NCBI RefSeq assembly: GCF_019931145.1
Contig: NZ_JAIOUV010000002.1
Location: 186,001 to 250,000 of the forward strand
Reading direction: 5' to 3'
DNA length: 64,000 nt
From: Marinicella meishanensis
Lineage (GTDB): Bacteria; Pseudomonadota; Gammaproteobacteria; Xanthomonadales; Marinicellaceae
This document shows positions 1 through 7,940 of the stretch, piece after piece. The position numbers and the translations under genes were made by a program. The notes under the pieces were generated by a model, which did not search any database, was not told where the DNA came from, and saw only the letters and a program-made list of their open reading frames with translations. How positions within the stretch are numbered: the stretch's first letter is position 1; each line of letters opens with the position of its first letter.

Positions 1-755
1 ACTTCTTTGACATCGTCTTCGGTGTAGCCTCCATTGACGCCCAAAGTGTGTAACTCCATCAATTCCCGGGCGTAGTTTTCATTGGGCCCATCAGCGGTGT
101 TGGAAAACCCGTCCAGGTACAACAACATCACCGGACTTTTGGCATTGGCATGCAACAAGTCCCGAAAGCGCCCCAGCGCGTGGGGCCGGATGTTGTCGCG
201 GTCATCGATGCCCTTGAACACCTGAATGGCCCCATCAAACAAGTTGACGTTGAAATGGTTGGACCAAAACTCCACCATCATTTCATACAACTGATTGGGC
301 TGATAAGCCGCCCGAATCAAGGTCGCCGCCACGATCTCAAAGGCCGGGTTGAATTGGTTGTCGGAACGGGCCCGATGGATCACTTCGGCGTAATCCATGG
401 ACAGTGAATCAAACACCTGGTGCAGTAAATTCTCAATCACGCCGATGTCAAAGGCTTCCCAAGCCAATTGGTACTCCAGATATTCGGCCAAACCCAAATC
501 CCTTGCCAAGTCCAATTCTTCGGCACTGTAGCCATAGGAGCTGCGGTTCAAAAAGTGGGCCAGCAAATCCGGTTGTTGATCCATTGGGGCCGCAGCCAGG
601 GTTTTGCCATCGGCCGCTGACTTGTCCGCGGCCATGGCCGGTAACTGGCCCATGCCGCTGTCGACCAGCAGCCGGGTAATGGCTTGGATTTGAGCTTGAT
701 TGGCTTTCAAGGTGTTGGCTGTCATGGGACTGCTTTGCAGGGTGAGGACGTTCAT
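1..755 (-). CDS. DUF1800 family protein, N-terminal part (cut by window edge)
   Basis: An open reading frame of 251 codons starts at the ATG at 753-755 and runs off the left edge without a stop. The translation has the hallmarks of DUF1800 (PF08811): FLNRSSYGYS near residue 70, FWSNHFNV around 170, and NENYARELMELHTLG around 230. The second DUF1800 protein at 41849 has matching FWHNHFNV and NENYARELLELHTI blocks. The start codon overlaps the stop of the upstream cupredoxin-like gene (ATGA), so the two are translationally coupled. The first 60 residues are Ala/Gln-rich and show no clear signal peptide. DUF1800 has no established biochemical role; it is usually followed by an exported DUF1501 protein, which could lie beyond the edge. 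Confidence 0.88.
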   Translation of the reverse strand, partial: MNVLTLQSSPMTANTLKANQAQIQAITRLLVDSGMGQLPAMAADKSAADGKTLAAAPMDQQPDLLAHFLNRSSYGYSAEELDLARDLGLAEYLEYQLAWEAFDIGVIENLLHQVFDSLSMDYAEVIHRARSDNQFNPAFEIVAATLIRAAYQPNQLYEMMVEFWSNHFNVNLFDGAIQVFKGIDDRDNIRPHALGRFRDLLHANAKSPVMLLYLDGFSNTADGPNENYARELMELHTLGVNGGYTEDDVKE

Positions 756-1465
756 GGTGTGGCCTCCTGTTCACAAGGTGCCGCCAGATACAGGCGTTCA
801 AACGGAAATTCCCCTGAGTGTTGTTCGCCGGCGGCATTGTAATAAGCCCGACCCCGGTAACAACTGTCAAACACCACCGTCAGTTCACCCCATTGGGGTT
901 GTTCAATGGCACTGGCGGTGTTGAACTGGCCGCCTTGGGGTTCCAACACCGTCAAGGTGGCTTGGTGGCCATTGACCGGGCCGGTGGCGATGAACCACTG
1001 TTGCGCATCACCGGCTTGGTTGAAGGTGAACCAATAGGCAATCAAAACGCCACTGTCCGGCACGTACTCAAACAACAGGCCTTGGCCCGATGTGGCTGGG
1101 TTGTGGTAACCGGCATTGATGCGTTGGTCAATCACAAACGGATTGCTGGGGGCTGCCACCACCAAGGCCCCTTGCATGTTGGGGTCGAGGGAGCTGGCGT
1201 AATACACCTCACCGCCACTGCCGGTGATGGTGGCGGTGTATTGATCACCCGGGGACAAAAACGGGCTGGTGATGGACACTTGCTGGGCATTGTCCAAGGT
1301 ACTGATTTGGTGCGTGCCGGCAGTCACTTGCCATTGCACGGTGTCGCCGGATTGGACGTTCACCACCGCCGGTTCAAAGCGGTTGGCATGCACCGTGATC
1401 ACATGTTGTTCAGCCGCCAGGGCCAGCGACAACAACAGACCAGCACAAAAGGTCAGGCAGCGCAT
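752..1465 (-). CDS. Secreted cupredoxin-like protein fused to an unnamed C-terminal domain
   Basis: A 237-residue exported protein. The ATG at 1463-1465 is preferred over a GTG twelve bases upstream because a GAGG sits about 6 bases before it. Residues 1-17 form a signal peptide. Residues 18-105 read as a cupredoxin: GDTVQW, then GTHQI with the first ligand His. The closing loop is YYASSLDPNMQG, where the usual Cys and second His are Ala and Leu, so a type 1 copper site is probably lost. Residues 112-237 carry the same domain as the neighbouring gene at 1467, with SGQGLLFEY, AYWFTF and a two-Cys pattern. It is second in a three-gene operon, one base after its upstream gene and overlapping the DUF1800 gene. 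Confidence 0.8.
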   Translation of the reverse strand: MRCLTFCAGLLLSLALAAEQHVITVHANRFEPAVVNVQSGDTVQWQVTAGTHQISTLDNAQQVSITSPFLSPGDQYTATITGSGGEVYYASSLDPNMQGALVVAAPSNPFVIDQRINAGYHNPATSGQGLLFEYVPDSGVLIAYWFTFNQAGDAQQWFIATGPVNGHQATLTVLEPQGGQFNTASAIEQPQWGELTVVFDSCYRGRAYYNAAGEQHSGEFPFERLYLAAPCEQEATP

Positions 1466-1466
1466 G

Positions 1467-1898
1467 TCACACCTCACTGCAGTTGATGGGCGCGGTGACG
1501 CGGGTCAGATCCATGGTGCCGGACAGGCCATTAGGTCCGCTGTAACTGAAGTCAGCCGACAAACAATCATTGAAGGTTAATTGGCCCGTGCCCCAGGGGT
1601 TGTTGGTGGGCAGCTGATCGGGGTTGTTGAGCTGGCCATCGGTGGCTTGATAAATGGTCAACTCGATGGTGTCACTGCCCAAGGCACCGTGCGCGGTGAG
1701 CCACATCTGTTCACCGCCACTGGGTTGATAAGTGAACCAGGCCAAGAACACCTGGTTGCTGTCTGGAATGACGTGGATCACCAAGCCTTGACCCGAACGG
1801 TCGGCTTGGTGCCAGGGACCATTCAAGCCTGGGTGGGCGTCTATGGCCAGGACCTGCCATGACCCAAACAAGGCGATTAACAACACAATTTTTCGCAT
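1467..1898 (-). CDS. Small secreted protein made of one unnamed domain
   Basis: A 143-residue protein. The ATG at 1896-1898 is chosen because GGAG lies 6 bases upstream; an in-frame ATG four codons earlier has nothing comparable. Residues 1-22 are a signal peptide. The mature part is a single domain with GLNGPWHQ, SGQGLVIHVIPD, VFLAWFTYQPSG, a Trp-rich strand, FNDC and a closing LTRVTAPINC. The two Cys probably form a disulfide. The same domain occurs at 752, 47111 and 49747. I do not recognise a named family, and the function is unknown. It is first gene of an operon with the cupredoxin-like and DUF1800 genes, and is divergent from puuD. Confidence 0.75.
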   Translation of the reverse strand: MRKIVLLIALFGSWQVLAIDAHPGLNGPWHQADRSGQGLVIHVIPDSNQVFLAWFTYQPSGGEQMWLTAHGALGSDTIELTIYQATDGQLNNPDQLPTNNPWGTGQLTFNDCLSADFSYSGPNGLSGTMDLTRVTAPINCSEV

Positions 1899-2115
1899 AC
1901 CTTTCTCCATCTGTTGGCAACAACAACGCCGACCTCTCCTGGTCGGTTGACAACACTGCCATTAAATTCTCATTGTTCATTAGAGCATGGGCCGCCCCCG
2001 TTTGGATGCATCATTCGCCAAAAATCACCACGAAAACGGCTGATGACTGCCCATTTTAATGAAAACTTAAGGTCTGGTATGGCGGCAAGGCCTGAGCCAG
2101 CGGGCGGCCGAGTCG

Positions 2116-2125
2116 TTGTATACAA
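2116..2125. promoter_or_regulatory. Palindromic operator candidate upstream of the purine operon
   Basis: TTGTATACAA is a perfect 10-bp palindrome just upstream of a TATAAT (2143-2148) that precedes puuD. GntR-family repressors of the FadR/FCD type often bind TTGTATACAA-like sites. Its location, between the -10 and where a -35 should lie, would suit repression. No regulator gene is in the window, so the assignment is inference. Confidence 0.35.
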
Positions 2126-2150
2126 AAACCCACAGCCTCCATTATAATGA

Positions 2151-3404
2151 ATGATCCTTATTGGCTTGGAATGTCATCGTTTGGAAGCACACATCACAGA
2201 ATGGTTGAATTTATCGGTCCGGTGGATCCACATCATCACCGGCATCGCTTGGATTGGCGCGTCTTTTTATTTTATTTTTTTGGAAAACAACCTGAACCGC
2301 ACCGTCAACGTGCGGGAGGAATTGGCTGGCAACCTGTGGGCCATCCACGGCGGTGGTTTTTACTACCTGGAAAAATACCAGGTGGCGCCACAACAAGTGC
2401 CAGATGATTTGCATTGGTTCAAGTGGGAAGCCTATTTCACTTGGCTGTCAGGCATGGCCTTGCTGGTGATTATGTACTATTACAATGCCCAGGTGTACAT
2501 GATCGACCCCAGTGTCGCGGCGCTGACATCCAGCAAAGCGGTGCTGTTGGGTTTGGGCACCTTGGCCCTGGGTTGGCTGGTTTATGACGGTTTGTGCCGA
2601 TCCCCGCTGGTGCGCCATCAACGGTGGTTTGCCTTGTTGGGCCTGGTGCTGGTGTTGGCCCTGACTTATGCGCTGACCCAATGGCTCAGTGCCCGGGCGG
2701 CCTACATCCATGTCGGCGCCATGCTCGGCACCCTGATGGTGGCCAATGTGTTTTTTGTCATCATCCCCGCGCAAAAGGCCATGGTCCAAGCCGCGGTTGA
2801 TGGTCAGGCGGTGAACCCCCAACTGGGTAAAAATGCGCTGCGCCGTTCCATTCACAACAACTACCTGACCTTGCCGGTGTTGTTCATCATGATCAGTCAC
2901 CACTTTCCCAGCACCTTTGGCCACCACCACAGTTGGTTGATCCTGGGCGTTTTGATGGTGGTGGGTGTGTTGGTCAGGCATTGGTTCAACCTCAAAGGCC
3001 AGGGTCGAAGCAATTATTGGCTGTTACCAACCGCCTTGCTGCTCATGGTGGCCCTGGTGATCTACACCAAACCGGCGGCCATCACCGCGCCTGCAACCAC
3101 CTCAACCGGCTCGCAGTCCACCCCCATCAGTGATGCGCAAGCCATGCACATCATCCACACCCACTGCAGCAATTGCCATGCGGTCAACCCCAGCAGTGAG
3201 TTGTTCACCACGCCCCCCAAAAATCTGGTGTTGGAATCGGTGGAACAAGTGCTGAACAACCAGTTGTTGATCAAAGCCCAAGTGATCAACAGCCGCATCA
3301 TGCCGCTGGGTAACCTGACCCAAATGACCGACACCGAACGGGCCCAATTGGGTCAATGGCTGGCCAGTCAGGCGGCCCAATCAAACGCCACTCCAAAACC
3401 ATGA
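2151..3404 (+). CDS. puuD: Cytochrome-c-linked membrane urate oxidase PuuD
   Basis: Catalyses oxidation of urate to 5-hydroxyisourate with electrons passed to a haem rather than directly to oxygen (family knowledge for PuuD). The N-terminal 300 residues form several membrane helices typical of the Urate_ox_N domain, starting WIHIITGIAWIGASFYF. The C-terminal 80 residues are a cytochrome c domain with haem motif C339-S-N-C342-H343 and a later M-P-L-G segment that may supply the axial Met. At 417 residues the length fits the family. The true start may be TTG at 2181, since other PuuD proteins begin close to EAHITEWLN and the TATAAT at 2143-2148 leaves little leader for the ATG at 2151. It is first gene of the purine operon; its stop overlaps allB. 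Confidence 0.92.
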   Translation: MILIGLECHRLEAHITEWLNLSVRWIHIITGIAWIGASFYFIFLENNLNRTVNVREELAGNLWAIHGGGFYYLEKYQVAPQQVPDDLHWFKWEAYFTWLSGMALLVIMYYYNAQVYMIDPSVAALTSSKAVLLGLGTLALGWLVYDGLCRSPLVRHQRWFALLGLVLVLALTYALTQWLSARAAYIHVGAMLGTLMVANVFFVIIPAQKAMVQAAVDGQAVNPQLGKNALRRSIHNNYLTLPVLFIMISHHFPSTFGHHHSWLILGVLMVVGVLVRHWFNLKGQGRSNYWLLPTALLLMVALVIYTKPAAITAPATTSTGSQSTPISDAQAMHIIHTHCSNCHAVNPSSELFTTPPKNLVLESVEQVLNNQLLIKAQVINSRIMPLGNLTQMTDTERAQLGQWLASQAAQSNATPKP

Positions 3405-4741
3405 TCGCTTTGTCATCCAAACAGGTATTGATCGATGGTCGCACCCAGGCAGCCACCTTGTTGCTCGAACAAGGGCGCATTCAGGCCGTGAATCCATGGG
3501 GCGATGTGCCTGCTGGATATGCCCACCATGACTGTGGCGAGTGGCTGGTAATGGCTGGCTTGGTTGATTCACATGTGCACATCAATGAGCCTGGGCGCAC
3601 CGATTGGGAAGGCTTCAACACCGCCACCCAAGCCGCTGCTGCCGGTGGCATCACCACGGTGATTGACATGCCACTGAACTGCATCCCGGTGACCACCGAC
3701 ATGGACAGTTTACAAGCCAAAATGGCCTGTCTGGCGGACCAGTTGTGGGTTGATGTGGGCTTTCATGGGGGTGTGATTCCAGGCAACGCCCCACACTTAC
3801 CGGCCATGATCGATGCCGGCATCAACAGTTTCAAAGCCTTCATGATTGATTCTGGGGTGGCTGAATTTCCGGCCAGTGACATGGCCACTTTGGATGAGGC
3901 CATGCCGATTCTGGCGGCGGGTGGCGCCACCTTGTTGGTGCATGCCGAACTGCCGCCGAGCAACAGCCACAGCGAAACTCCGGCCGATTTGGCCAGTTAT
4001 CAGGCGTTTTTACAGTCCCGCCCGGATGCCTGGGAATTGGACGCCATTGCCGCCCTCATTGAATTGTCCAACAAGCACCGCTGTGCGGTGCATGTGGTGC
4101 ATTTGTCATCGGCCGCAGCCATTGACTTGATCGCTGCGGCCAAAGCCGCTGGCACCCCCATCACTTGTGAAACCTGCCCACATTACTTGACCCTGGCCGC
4201 TGAACACATCCCGGATGGCGATGCCCGTTTCAAGTGTTGTCCCCCAATCCGCAACCAAGCCAATCAGGACCGGCTGTGGCAGGGTCTGGAACAAGGGGTG
4301 ATTGATTTCATTGTGTCTGATCATTCGCCCTGCACCCCCAACCTCAAGTTGTTGGAATCGCACAACCTGTGGGAAGCCTGGGGTGGCATCTCATCTTTGC
4401 AGTTCGGCTTGAGCTTGATCTGGACCGCCCTGCAACAACGGGGACTGGGCCTGGATGTGTTGGCCAAATGGATGTGTGAAAACCCCGCCAAACTGGTCTC
4501 TTTGCAACACCGCAAAGGTCGAATCGCCCCGGGTTTTGATGCCGATTTGGTGGTCTGGGATCCCCAGGCACAACAAACCATCGACGCCAACAACACCTAT
4601 CACAAACACAAGCCTTCGGCCTATGAACAAGTGACCGTTCAAGGTCAGGTGCACCAAACCTGGTTGCGCGGTCAATTGATTTACCAAGCCAGCGACAACC
4701 AGCATTTTACCCAACAACCCAAGGGGGTGGCCTTGCTATGA
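3401..4741 (+). CDS. allB: Allantoinase
   Basis: Hydrolyses allantoin to allantoate. The amidohydrolase-fold protein shows the metal-binding D56-S-H58-V-H60 motif, a carboxylatable Lys near residue 145 (FKAFM), VHAEL near 180, VHVVHLSS near 230, ETCPHYL and the final SDHSPC Asp. The ATG at 3401 overlaps the puuD stop by four bases (ATGA); an earlier in-frame ATG at 3356 would overlap puuD by 49 bases and add a non-conserved leader, so it is rejected. The length is 446 residues, usual for AllB. It is coupled to allantoicase by another ATGA overlap. Confidence 0.93.
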   Translation: MIALSSKQVLIDGRTQAATLLLEQGRIQAVNPWGDVPAGYAHHDCGEWLVMAGLVDSHVHINEPGRTDWEGFNTATQAAAAGGITTVIDMPLNCIPVTTDMDSLQAKMACLADQLWVDVGFHGGVIPGNAPHLPAMIDAGINSFKAFMIDSGVAEFPASDMATLDEAMPILAAGGATLLVHAELPPSNSHSETPADLASYQAFLQSRPDAWELDAIAALIELSNKHRCAVHVVHLSSAAAIDLIAAAKAAGTPITCETCPHYLTLAAEHIPDGDARFKCCPPIRNQANQDRLWQGLEQGVIDFIVSDHSPCTPNLKLLESHNLWEAWGGISSLQFGLSLIWTALQQRGLGLDVLAKWMCENPAKLVSLQHRKGRIAPGFDADLVVWDPQAQQTIDANNTYHKHKPSAYEQVTVQGQVHQTWLRGQLIYQASDNQHFTQQPKGVALL

Positions 4742-5721
4742 AACCATTTGAGCATTTAATTGACTTGGCCGCCGAGCGCGTGGGCGGCCTGGTGTTGGCT
4801 TGCAGTGACGACTTTTTCGCGGAAAAAGAAAACCTGATCAAACCCGGTCGGGGGGTGTTCATTGAGGGCAAATACACCGATCGGGGCAAGTGGATGGATG
4901 GCTGGGAAAGCCGCCGCAAGCGTGAACCCGGCCATGATTGGTGTACCTTGAAATTGGGTTTGCGCGGGGTGATCCACGGCGTGGACATCGACACCAACCA
5001 TTTTTTGGGTAACCACCCACCCCACGCCTCATTGGAAGCGGCCTGTGTCGAGACCGAGCCCAGTGCCGAGGATTGGGCCGAGATCCTGCCCAAATCCCCC
5101 CTGGAACCCGGCTCACACAACCCCTATGCCATCGACAGCGAGGCCGAATGGACCCATTTGAAACTGCACATTTACCCCGATGGTGGGGTGGCCCGCCTGA
5201 AAGTGTATGGCGAGGTAAAACCGGATTGGACAGCGCTGGCCGACGATCAAATCATTGATTTGGTGGCGGTGGAAAACGGCGGCCGGGTGCTGTGTTGTAA
5301 CGACATGTTTTTTGGCGCCAAGGACAACCTCATCATGCCGGGTCGGGGCATCAACATGGGCGATGGCTGGGAGACCAAGCGGCGGCGGGGGCCGGGTCAT
5401 GATTGGGCCATCCTGCAATTGGGCCACCCTGGGGTGATCGAGCAAATCGAAGTCGACACCCACCATTTCAAAGGCAATTACCCAGACCGCTGTGCATTGG
5501 AATCCATTCATGCCCCAGGCGCCAGTGACGTGGCCTTGACCGATATGGCTTGGCGGCCGTTGTTATCCGCCAGTCAATTGACGGCCCACCAACAACATTA
5601 TTTCGACCAAACCCTGTTGCACCACGATCCCATCAGCCACGTGCGTTTCAACATCTATCCAGATGGTGGGGTGTCCAGACTGCGGCTCAATGGCCGCATC
5701 CACCGAGGCACCAAGCCATGA
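4738..5721 (+). CDS. alc: Allantoicase
   Basis: Hydrolyses allantoate to ureidoglycolate and urea. The 327 residues consist of two tandem allantoicase repeats. Each begins with a block like DLAAERVGGLVLACSDDFF or DLVAVENGGRVLCCNDMFF, continues with GWESRRKR.PGHDW or GWETKRRRGPGHDW, and ends in LHIYPDGGVARL or FNIYPDGGVSRL. The repeats cover about residues 8-160 and 175-325. Start overlaps the allB stop (ATGA), and its own stop overlaps uraD in the same way. Choice of allantoicase rather than allantoate amidohydrolase implies release of urea, not ammonia, from allantoate. Confidence 0.94.
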   Translation: MKPFEHLIDLAAERVGGLVLACSDDFFAEKENLIKPGRGVFIEGKYTDRGKWMDGWESRRKREPGHDWCTLKLGLRGVIHGVDIDTNHFLGNHPPHASLEAACVETEPSAEDWAEILPKSPLEPGSHNPYAIDSEAEWTHLKLHIYPDGGVARLKVYGEVKPDWTALADDQIIDLVAVENGGRVLCCNDMFFGAKDNLIMPGRGINMGDGWETKRRRGPGHDWAILQLGHPGVIEQIEVDTHHFKGNYPDRCALESIHAPGASDVALTDMAWRPLLSASQLTAHQQHYFDQTLLHHDPISHVRFNIYPDGGVSRLRLNGRIHRGTKP

Positions 5722-6248
5722 GTCTGGCGGCCTTCAACCAAATGCATGGGGCCGCCTTGGCCACCGCCTTAGAGCGGTGTTGTGGTGCCAGTCGCTGGGT
5801 GGCAGCGATGGTGGCTGCACACCCCTTTGCCAGCGTCGCCGCCGTGCACCAAAGCAGTGATGAAATTTGGTCGGCTATGGGCGAGCCCGATTACCGCGAA
5901 GCCTTCAGCCACCACCCGATGATCGGCGATTTGGCGGCGCTGCGCGAACGGTTTGCCGACACCGCGGCATGGGCTGGGCAAGAACAAAGCGGCAGCCAAC
6001 AAGCAGATGAAGCCACTTTATTGGCCTTACAACAAGGCAACCACGATTACCTGGCCAAGTTTGGCCACATATTCATCGTTTGTGCCACCGGCAAAAGCGC
6101 CGCCGAAATGCTGGCTTTGTTGCAGCAACGCTTGCCCAATGATGCGGCCACAGAATTGGCCACAGCGGCCGCCGAACAAAACAAAATCACCCATTTGCGG
6201 CTGGATAAAATGCTGGGTCTGGCATCCGGCCCTGAATCATCGTTATAA
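5718..6248 (+). CDS. uraD: OHCU decarboxylase
   Basis: Decarboxylates 2-oxo-4-hydroxy-4-carboxy-5-ureidoimidazoline to S-allantoin, the third step of urate breakdown. The HPMIGD motif at residues 66-71 contains the catalytic His, and FGHIFIVCATGKSA is the conserved central segment ending in the usual helix for this all-helical family. The ATG at 5718 overlaps the allantoicase stop; 176 residues is a normal length. A longer in-frame extension upstream lies inside alc and is rejected. Confidence 0.93.
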   Translation: MSLAAFNQMHGAALATALERCCGASRWVAAMVAAHPFASVAAVHQSSDEIWSAMGEPDYREAFSHHPMIGDLAALRERFADTAAWAGQEQSGSQQADEATLLALQQGNHDYLAKFGHIFIVCATGKSAAEMLALLQQRLPNDAATELATAAAEQNKITHLRLDKMLGLASGPESSL

Positions 6249-6275
6249 TGAAATCACCATAAAACGAGGCAAAGC

Positions 6276-6614
6276 ATGAGCCCCATCACCACACACGTAT
6301 TGGACACCGCCCTGGGCCAACCCGCCGCTGGCATCGCGGTCAGACTGGAACGACAATCCGCCCAAGGCCCGGTGTTGATTGCCCAAGGCACCACCGATGT
6401 AGACGGCCGCATCATGGATTGGTCAGAGGACCATTTTTCAACGGCCATGCAAGCCGGTGAATTCATCATCACCTTTGCGGTGGACGACTACCACCAGGGC
6501 CAGGGATTTTTCCCTGTGGTCAGCATCCCATTTCGGGTCACCGATGCACAAGCGCATTACCACGTGCCGTTGTTGCTCAGCCCATTCAGTTTTTCAACCT
6601 ACCGAGGCAGTTGA
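6276..6614 (+). CDS. uraH: 5-hydroxyisourate hydrolase (transthyretin-like)
   Basis: Hydrolyses the PuuD product 5-hydroxyisourate to OHCU. The 112-residue protein begins SPITTHVLDTALGQPAAG and ends with the family signature Y-R-G-S. GAGG lies about 8 bases before the ATG. It sits 27 bases after uraD; a TATAAT in the gap (about 6244-6249) could give an internal promoter. No signal peptide is present, so the enzyme is cytoplasmic. Confidence 0.95.
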   Translation: MSPITTHVLDTALGQPAAGIAVRLERQSAQGPVLIAQGTTDVDGRIMDWSEDHFSTAMQAGEFIITFAVDDYHQGQGFFPVVSIPFRVTDAQAHYHVPLLLSPFSFSTYRGS

Positions 6615-7924
6615 TGTCGACCAGCACAGACCCGCAACAGTTACAGCAGATTTTTGCCGATTTGTCGGTCGCCAACCGGCGTTACCAGCAAGCCTATCCC
6701 GGCGACCGCGAAGCCTTGCAGCCGATTCACACCTTGTACGGCGGCGCGCAGTTGTTCAAAGCGGGATCGACCCAAAAAATCGGCCAGTTGGCCCTGCAGT
6801 TTTGGCAGCAACATGCGCCCGATGGCGGGCATTTGGCCGCGGTGTTGCAGCCTGGCGGTGATCCGGCTTTGTGGCAACAAATCCATCAACGGGTGACCGA
6901 ACGCCTGCAAAAGCGCGCGGTGGAAGATTTTCGCATCGATTTTGAAGACGGTTATGGCAACCGCCCGGATGCCGAGGAAGACGCCACCGCCGTCTATGCG
7001 GCGGAACAATTGGCCCTGGCTTACCAACAAGGCAGTGCTGCTCCTTTCATGGGCATTCGCATCAAACCGTTCAACGAAGAACTGCGCGGGCGCAGTGCCC
7101 GCACCTTGGACCTGTTTCTCAGCACCCTGGTACACCACCACGGCGACCAACTGCCCGAAAATTTCGTGGTGACCCTGCCCAAAGTGCTGATTCCGGAGCA
7201 AGTCACGGCCTTGGTGCGGTTGTTGGACCACCTGGAAGAGCGGCTGGGGCTGGCCGCCGGCAGCACCACGATTGAAATCATGGTGGAAAACACCCAAGCG
7301 CTGCTGTCACAAGACGGCGTGTGTCACCTGCCGTTAATTCACCAGGCAACCGCTGGCCGATGTCGCGGGGCGCATTTTGGCACCTATGATTACACCGCCA
7401 GTTTTGACATCACCGCGGCCTTACAGACCATGGATCACCCCAGTTGTGATTTCGCCCTACAAATGATGAAACTGGCTTTTGCCGGCACCGGGGTGTGGTT
7501 GTCCGATGGCGCCACCAGCATCATGCCGATTGGCGATGCGGCCACGGTGCAAGAAGCCTGGCGCTTGAGCTTCGCCCACATCACCCGCTCTTTGAACATG
7601 GCCTATTACCAGGGTTGGGATTTGCATCCCGGACAAATTCCGATCCGCTATGCCGCCAATTACGCCTTCTTCCTCTCCAGCCTGGAAGCTGCCTCGGTGC
7701 GATTGAAGAATTTCATCGACAAGGCCGCCCAAGCCACCTTGGTCGGCGATGTGTTCGACGATGCCGCCACCGGCCAAGGTTTGTTGAATTATTTTCTGCG
7801 GGCCTTGAATTGTGGCGCCATCAGCGAACAAGAGATCGAACAAACCGGTTTGACCCTGGCTGAACTGCGCGGCAAATCATTCCTCAAGATCGTGCAAAAC
7901 CGCACCGCCCAGATGAAAGCATGA
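6614..7924 (+). CDS. CitE/HpcH-like aldolase family protein (DUF6986-like) in the urate operon
   Basis: A 436-residue protein with the acidic TIM-barrel features of citrate-lyase/malyl-CoA-lyase relatives: FRIDFEDGYG near residue 105, GIRIKPFNEE near 145, IEIMVENTQAL near 220 and GAHFGTYDYTAS near 252. I match it to proteins annotated as DUF6986 or 'phosphoenolpyruvate kinase-like'; its reaction is not established. The ATG at 6614 shares one base with the uraH stop (TGATG) and has GAGG 7 bases upstream, so it is co-translated with the pathway. A role acting on glyoxylate or ureidoglycolate is plausible because no ureidoglycolate lyase is seen here. It has no membrane or export signal. Confidence 0.72.
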   Translation: MSTSTDPQQLQQIFADLSVANRRYQQAYPGDREALQPIHTLYGGAQLFKAGSTQKIGQLALQFWQQHAPDGGHLAAVLQPGGDPALWQQIHQRVTERLQKRAVEDFRIDFEDGYGNRPDAEEDATAVYAAEQLALAYQQGSAAPFMGIRIKPFNEELRGRSARTLDLFLSTLVHHHGDQLPENFVVTLPKVLIPEQVTALVRLLDHLEERLGLAAGSTTIEIMVENTQALLSQDGVCHLPLIHQATAGRCRGAHFGTYDYTASFDITAALQTMDHPSCDFALQMMKLAFAGTGVWLSDGATSIMPIGDAATVQEAWRLSFAHITRSLNMAYYQGWDLHPGQIPIRYAANYAFFLSSLEAASVRLKNFIDKAAQATLVGDVFDDAATGQGLLNYFLRALNCGAISEQEIEQTGLTLAELRGKSFLKIVQNRTAQMKA

Positions 7925-7940
7925 TTGGGGCTGGCATGAC

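Noticed and set aside
448-870. A 140-codon minus-strand frame across the start of the DUF1800 gene
   Set aside because: It is in a different frame from the DUF1800 coding sequence, which carries family motifs; this frame has none.
6276-6614. UraH as a secreted transthyretin-like protein
   Set aside because: There is no signal peptide, and the C-terminal YRGS and operon context point to cytoplasmic HIU hydrolase.
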